NCBI GenBank assembly: GCA_021736475.1
Contig: JAIPFV010000026.1
Coordinates: 1 to 32,710 of the forward strand
DNA: 32,710 bases
Reading direction: 5' to 3'
Source: Spirochaetia bacterium
GTDB lineage: Bacteria; Spirochaetota; Spirochaetia; DSM-16054; Sediminispirochaetaceae
The position numbers and the translations under genes are program-made. The notes under the pieces were generated by a model that saw nothing but the letters and a program-made list of their open reading frames with translations, made no database searches and was not told the origin of the DNA. Shown piece after piece: positions 29,521 to 32,710 of this stretch (its first letter is position 1; each line of letters starts with the position of its first letter).

Positions 29521-32500
29521 GTATAGGTTCGTTTTCAGTCCGCAACCCGGTATTGATAAATATTCTGATGGTTACTCTGCTGGTATTGGGGGTGTTCAGC
29601 GTAGCTCGGCTGCCGAAGGAGCAGTTTTCGGAGGTTCCTTTTTATTGGGCAAATATTGTGGTTCCCTACCCTGGTGTTTCAGCTGAGGATGTCGAAGAGA
29701 CTGTTACTATTCCGATTGAGAACCAATATAGGGATATTGAAAAGCTGAAAAAAATTCAGTCGGTTACCAGTGAGGGGCTCTCATTAGTGCGCATCGAGTT
29801 TGACGACGGAATTTCAAACAGAGAGTTTGATAAGCTGTTCCAGGAGGTACAGACCCGCTTCGGCAAAGTCAGCCTTCCGGAGGGTACCCGGCAAGCTGAG
29901 ATCGATGATTTTTCCGCCGCCGATTTTCTACCGGTCATCGAAGTAATCCTGAGCGGAGAGGTCGATTACGATACCCTGAACATGAAGGCGGTAGAGCTCA
30001 AAGAGCGTATAGAAAATGTGTCCGATGTCTCCAACATCGAAGTGGTGGGCAACCGCGACCGGCAGATTCTTATCCGGACGGATGCGCAAAAGTTGGAGGC
30101 CCTGGGTATATCCCTGGATGCGGTAATAGATTCTATCGGCCGCAGCAATACCACCGTACCAGGAGGTACTCTTAAAACTCCACACCGTAATTATATTCTA
30201 CGAACTGTCGGAAAGCTGAAGGAAGCCCGTGAATTTGAGCAGCTGATAGTCCGTACCAGTGGTTCCGGGACGGTGAAAGTTGGTGATGTGGCCACAGTAC
30301 GGGAAGTGTACGAGGAGGAAGGGACCCGTGCCCGCTTTAACGGGGTGCAATCGATTAACTTCAAAATTTCTAAAGTTTCCGGCGGTGACAGCCTCACCGT
30401 TACCGGCGGGGTGAAGGAAGTGGTAGAGGAGTTTCAGAATACCCTTCCCGCCGGGATGAGCATTGCCGTGTTCAACGACTCAACTATTCAAATCCAGGAC
30501 AGCATCAACACCCTGTTGAACAATTTTCTCTTCGGCTTTCTGCTGCTGGTATTCATTCTCTTTTTGTTTATCGGCTTCAGGAACGCCCTTATCACGGCAA
30601 TCGGGATTCCAGTCACTTTTGCCATTACCTTTCTACTTCTCGAATACATGGGCGAGAGCTTTAACACCAACACTCTGTTCGGACTGGTGCTGGTGCTTGG
30701 CCTGGTTGTAGACCACGCAATTGTAATAATCGAGAACAGCTACCGGCTGCAGCAGGGTGGCCTCTCGCGAATCGATGCCGCCATTGAAGGTGCCAATCAG
30801 GTAGCCTGGCCGGTGATCGCTGCAACTGCAACCACTGTGGCCGCCTTTTTACCCCTGATGATTCTACCTGGAACCATCGGCAAATTTTTGAGGGTTATCC
30901 CGATCACCGTTTCCGTAGCTTTACTTGCATCGACCTTTGAAGCCCTGGTATTCCTCCCGGTCCATTTTGCCGACTGGGCGGGGAAGACAAAAACAAAATC
31001 AAAGCGCATTTTCGAGGCCCTCCGCAGTCGATACGAAGCGCTTCTCCACGCCCTCTTTTTACGCCGAAAACGCACCATTATTGTAATGGTAGTGGTGATG
31101 GTAACTCTGCTTGGTCTTACAGGTACGGTACAGCCGGATCTGTTCAGCGCTGAAGATTACTCCCTCTTCTATACCGACATCGAAATGCCCGCCGGTACTC
31201 CGCGGGAGAAAACCGACCAGGTAGTCTCCCAGTTTGAAGAGCGCCTCTTACCTCTGATAGGCGAAGGAGAGGTAGTGGCTGTCAATAGTACCATCGGTTT
31301 TGCCGAAGGGGGAACCGGCAACACCAGTAAAAGCAATGTGGCTGAAATTATTGTCGACCTAAAGGAACGGGACCGCGGCCGCAGCCGCTCTATTACTGCT
31401 ATTATTCAGGAGGTGGAACAGCTGTGTGCCGATATCCCGGGTCCGGAGAAAGTCAGGTACCGAAAGGCAGCTACGGGGCCGCCCACCGATCCTCCGGTGT
31501 CCTTCAGGCTGCAGGGCGACAACTACGAACGGCTAATAGATATCTCCCAGGCAGTTCAGCAAAAACTAAGTGAGTATCCGGAACTGTATAACATCCGAGA
31601 TAATATGGAGGCCGGAACTCCGGAGCTCAGAATACGTGTGAATCCAGCTCAGGCGGCCCGGTACGGCCTTAGCACCGCAACGGTGGGACGCTACATCCGC
31701 AGCTCTATCGACGGGGTGACCGCCACTACCATTTTCAAAGAAAACGAGGAGATTGATGTGCTGGTTAAATACAGTGCCGGCACAATAGATTCGGTCTATC
31801 AGCTCCAACAGCTCAAAATCCCCTCACCCAGCGGAAACCTGATCCCTTTTAACTCCGTATGCGAAATCGAAGAGAGCTCAGGCTTTGCTTCAATTAAACG
31901 TATCGACGGAAAGCGGGAAGTCACTATTTCGGCCGAAGCATATAACGAGAAACGGGTCCGGGAGATAAATTCCGACCTGAAACAATTTTACACACAAAGT
32001 TTTTCACAGGCAAATCCACGGATAGATTTTATAGTCGGGGGCGAATTTGCCGAGTTCAACAACCTGCTGATTCAGATTTTAAGAATCTTTTTGATTGGAG
32101 TCTTTCTCATTTATATCATTTTAGGCACTCAATTCAGGTCTTATTTTCAGCCTTTCCTGATTCTCTTTTCAGTTCCCTTTGCCTTTGCTGGAGTTATCCT
32201 CTATCTGGTCCTCTCGGGAACGCCCTTTTCTACCACCGTTCTGTATGCCGCCGTAGCTCTGGCGGGTATAGCCGTAAACGACTCGATTGTACTGATCAGC
32301 TTTATCAATAACCTGCGGGAGGAAAACTACAGTACCTTCGATGCGGTGCTCAAAGCCTCAGCTACCCGTTTTCGTCCGATTATCCTTACCTCCCTGACAA
32401 CAATCGCCGGACTCTTACCCACTGCAATTGGAATCGGAGGGCGCTCAGTAGTCTGGGGACCTATGGCCAGTACCATTATCTTCGGCTTGATCTTCTCCAC

Positions 32501-32603
32501 CATCACCGCACTGCTGTTTATCCCCTGTCTATACGGAATCTTTGATGATGTAAAACAGCACCGCCTGCAACGGAGAGAACGCAAAAACGCGATAAAGGAG
32601 TGA
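29517..32603 (+). CDS. RND-family multidrug-type efflux pump, inner-membrane subunit
   Basis: A 1028-aa AcrB/HAE-type transporter with the usual duplicated layout: TM1 (NPVLINILMVTLLVLGVFSV), a large periplasmic loop, TM2-6, a cytoplasmic linker, TM7 (about residues 520-540), a second periplasmic loop and TM8-12. AcrB-type pumps use proton flow through TM4 and TM10. Here TM4 reads GLVVDHAIVIIEN, so the second Asp of the usual DD pair is His (D399-H400), and TM10 reads GIAVNDSIVLISF, where the AcrB lysine position is Asn (N921) next to Asp 922. The substrate is unknown. GGGAG six bases before the ATG and the 4-base overlap with the adaptor gene fix the start. A further gene follows six bases later. 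Confidence 0.92.
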   Translation: MSIGSFSVRNPVLINILMVTLLVLGVFSVARLPKEQFSEVPFYWANIVVPYPGVSAEDVEETVTIPIENQYRDIEKLKKIQSVTSEGLSLVRIEFDDGISNREFDKLFQEVQTRFGKVSLPEGTRQAEIDDFSAADFLPVIEVILSGEVDYDTLNMKAVELKERIENVSDVSNIEVVGNRDRQILIRTDAQKLEALGISLDAVIDSIGRSNTTVPGGTLKTPHRNYILRTVGKLKEAREFEQLIVRTSGSGTVKVGDVATVREVYEEEGTRARFNGVQSINFKISKVSGGDSLTVTGGVKEVVEEFQNTLPAGMSIAVFNDSTIQIQDSINTLLNNFLFGFLLLVFILFLFIGFRNALITAIGIPVTFAITFLLLEYMGESFNTNTLFGLVLVLGLVVDHAIVIIENSYRLQQGGLSRIDAAIEGANQVAWPVIAATATTVAAFLPLMILPGTIGKFLRVIPITVSVALLASTFEALVFLPVHFADWAGKTKTKSKRIFEALRSRYEALLHALFLRRKRTIIVMVVVMVTLLGLTGTVQPDLFSAEDYSLFYTDIEMPAGTPREKTDQVVSQFEERLLPLIGEGEVVAVNSTIGFAEGGTGNTSKSNVAEIIVDLKERDRGRSRSITAIIQEVEQLCADIPGPEKVRYRKAATGPPTDPPVSFRLQGDNYERLIDISQAVQQKLSEYPELYNIRDNMEAGTPELRIRVNPAQAARYGLSTATVGRYIRSSIDGVTATTIFKENEEIDVLVKYSAGTIDSVYQLQQLKIPSPSGNLIPFNSVCEIEESSGFASIKRIDGKREVTISAEAYNEKRVREINSDLKQFYTQSFSQANPRIDFIVGGEFAEFNNLLIQILRIFLIGVFLIYIILGTQFRSYFQPFLILFSVPFAFAGVILYLVLSGTPFSTTVLYAAVALAGIAVNDSIVLISFINNLREENYSTFDAVLKASATRFRPIILTSLTTIAGLLPTAIGIGGRSVVWGPMASTIIFGLIFSTITALLFIPCLYGIFDDVKQHRLQRRERKNAIKE

Positions 32604-32609
32604 TTTAAA

Positions 32610-32710
32610 ATGCTGGAAAACTACACACTATACACCCCTGAAAATTTGCCTAAATTTCCGTTACAACTAAGCGAGCGGCAATGGCGAAAGGTACTGACAG
32701 CCAAACAATA
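32610..32710 (+). CDS. Start of an unidentified gene downstream of the RND pump (partial)
   Basis: Thirty-three codons are visible before the window ends: MLENYTLYTPENLPKFPLQL then SERQWRKVLTAKQ. AAAGGAG nine bases upstream and the six-base gap from the pump stop codon make it a likely real member of the operon. The start has no signal peptide, so it is not an outer-membrane channel; a cytosolic enzyme or regulator is more likely. No family is recognisable from this fragment. Confidence 0.55.
   Translation, partial: MLENYTLYTPENLPKFPLQLSERQWRKVLTAKQ

Noticed and set aside
1-32710. Search for a CRISPR array, prophage or defence island
   Set aside because: No regular repeat-spacer pattern and no integrase or nuclease cluster. 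The only phage-like gene stands alone.

Overview
The window is chromosomal DNA that best fits a free-living spirochaete (Spirochaeta/Alkalispirochaeta/Salinispira-like). The clues are a moderately high G+C with strong Shine-Dalgarno sites, a sugar-binding protein whose signal peptide runs into a 'FAGGQQEG' N-terminus of a kind common in that phylum, and a mix of Gram-negative envelope genes (RND pump with lipoprotein adaptor) and AddAB rather than RecBCD. The lineage call is inference from these features; no rRNA or other phylogenetic marker is present. Almost every base is coding, and no gap between genes exceeds about 160 bases.

Layout. 1-1092 (minus): SDR oxidoreductase followed by a LysE-family exporter that runs off the window. 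1132-4956 (plus): J-domain-like protein, small membrane [4Fe-4S] protein, aroA (EPSP synthase), and a NYN-LOTUS protein whose nuclease motifs look degraded. 4970-6316: a complete IS with a zinc-ribbon DDE transposase, 21-bp perfect inverted repeats and a 10-bp target duplication. It sits in the last codons of an NRDE-family gene (6298-7071, minus) and supplies that gene's present stop codon. 7203-10275 (plus): threonine aldolase, psuK and psuG, a pseudouridine-degradation set. 10303-16717 (minus): addB-addA, double-strand-break processing. 16841-17632: an SDR-like protein with substituted catalytic residues.

17651-23665 is a sugar-uptake locus: an AraC regulator diverges from a solute-binding protein, two permeases and a 514-aa GT-B-like protein of unknown function. 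No ABC ATPase is encoded here, so a shared ATPase is probably used. A strong hairpin after the binding-protein gene probably sets its expression above that of the permeases, and another terminator closes the operon.

23772-28244: CPBP membrane protease, DUF456 membrane protein, orphan PAS-GAF-HisKA_2 sensor kinase, aldo/keto reductase, and a lone protein resembling phage virion-module proteins. 28402-32710: RND adaptor lipoprotein, RND pump with an atypical proton-relay region, and the start of a further gene.

No tRNA, rRNA, CRISPR array or prophage was seen. The most interesting items are the IS-remodelled 3' end of the NRDE gene, the GT-B-like protein in the sugar operon, the NYN-LOTUS protein lacking catalytic acids, the RND pump relay substitutions and the isolated phage-like gene.
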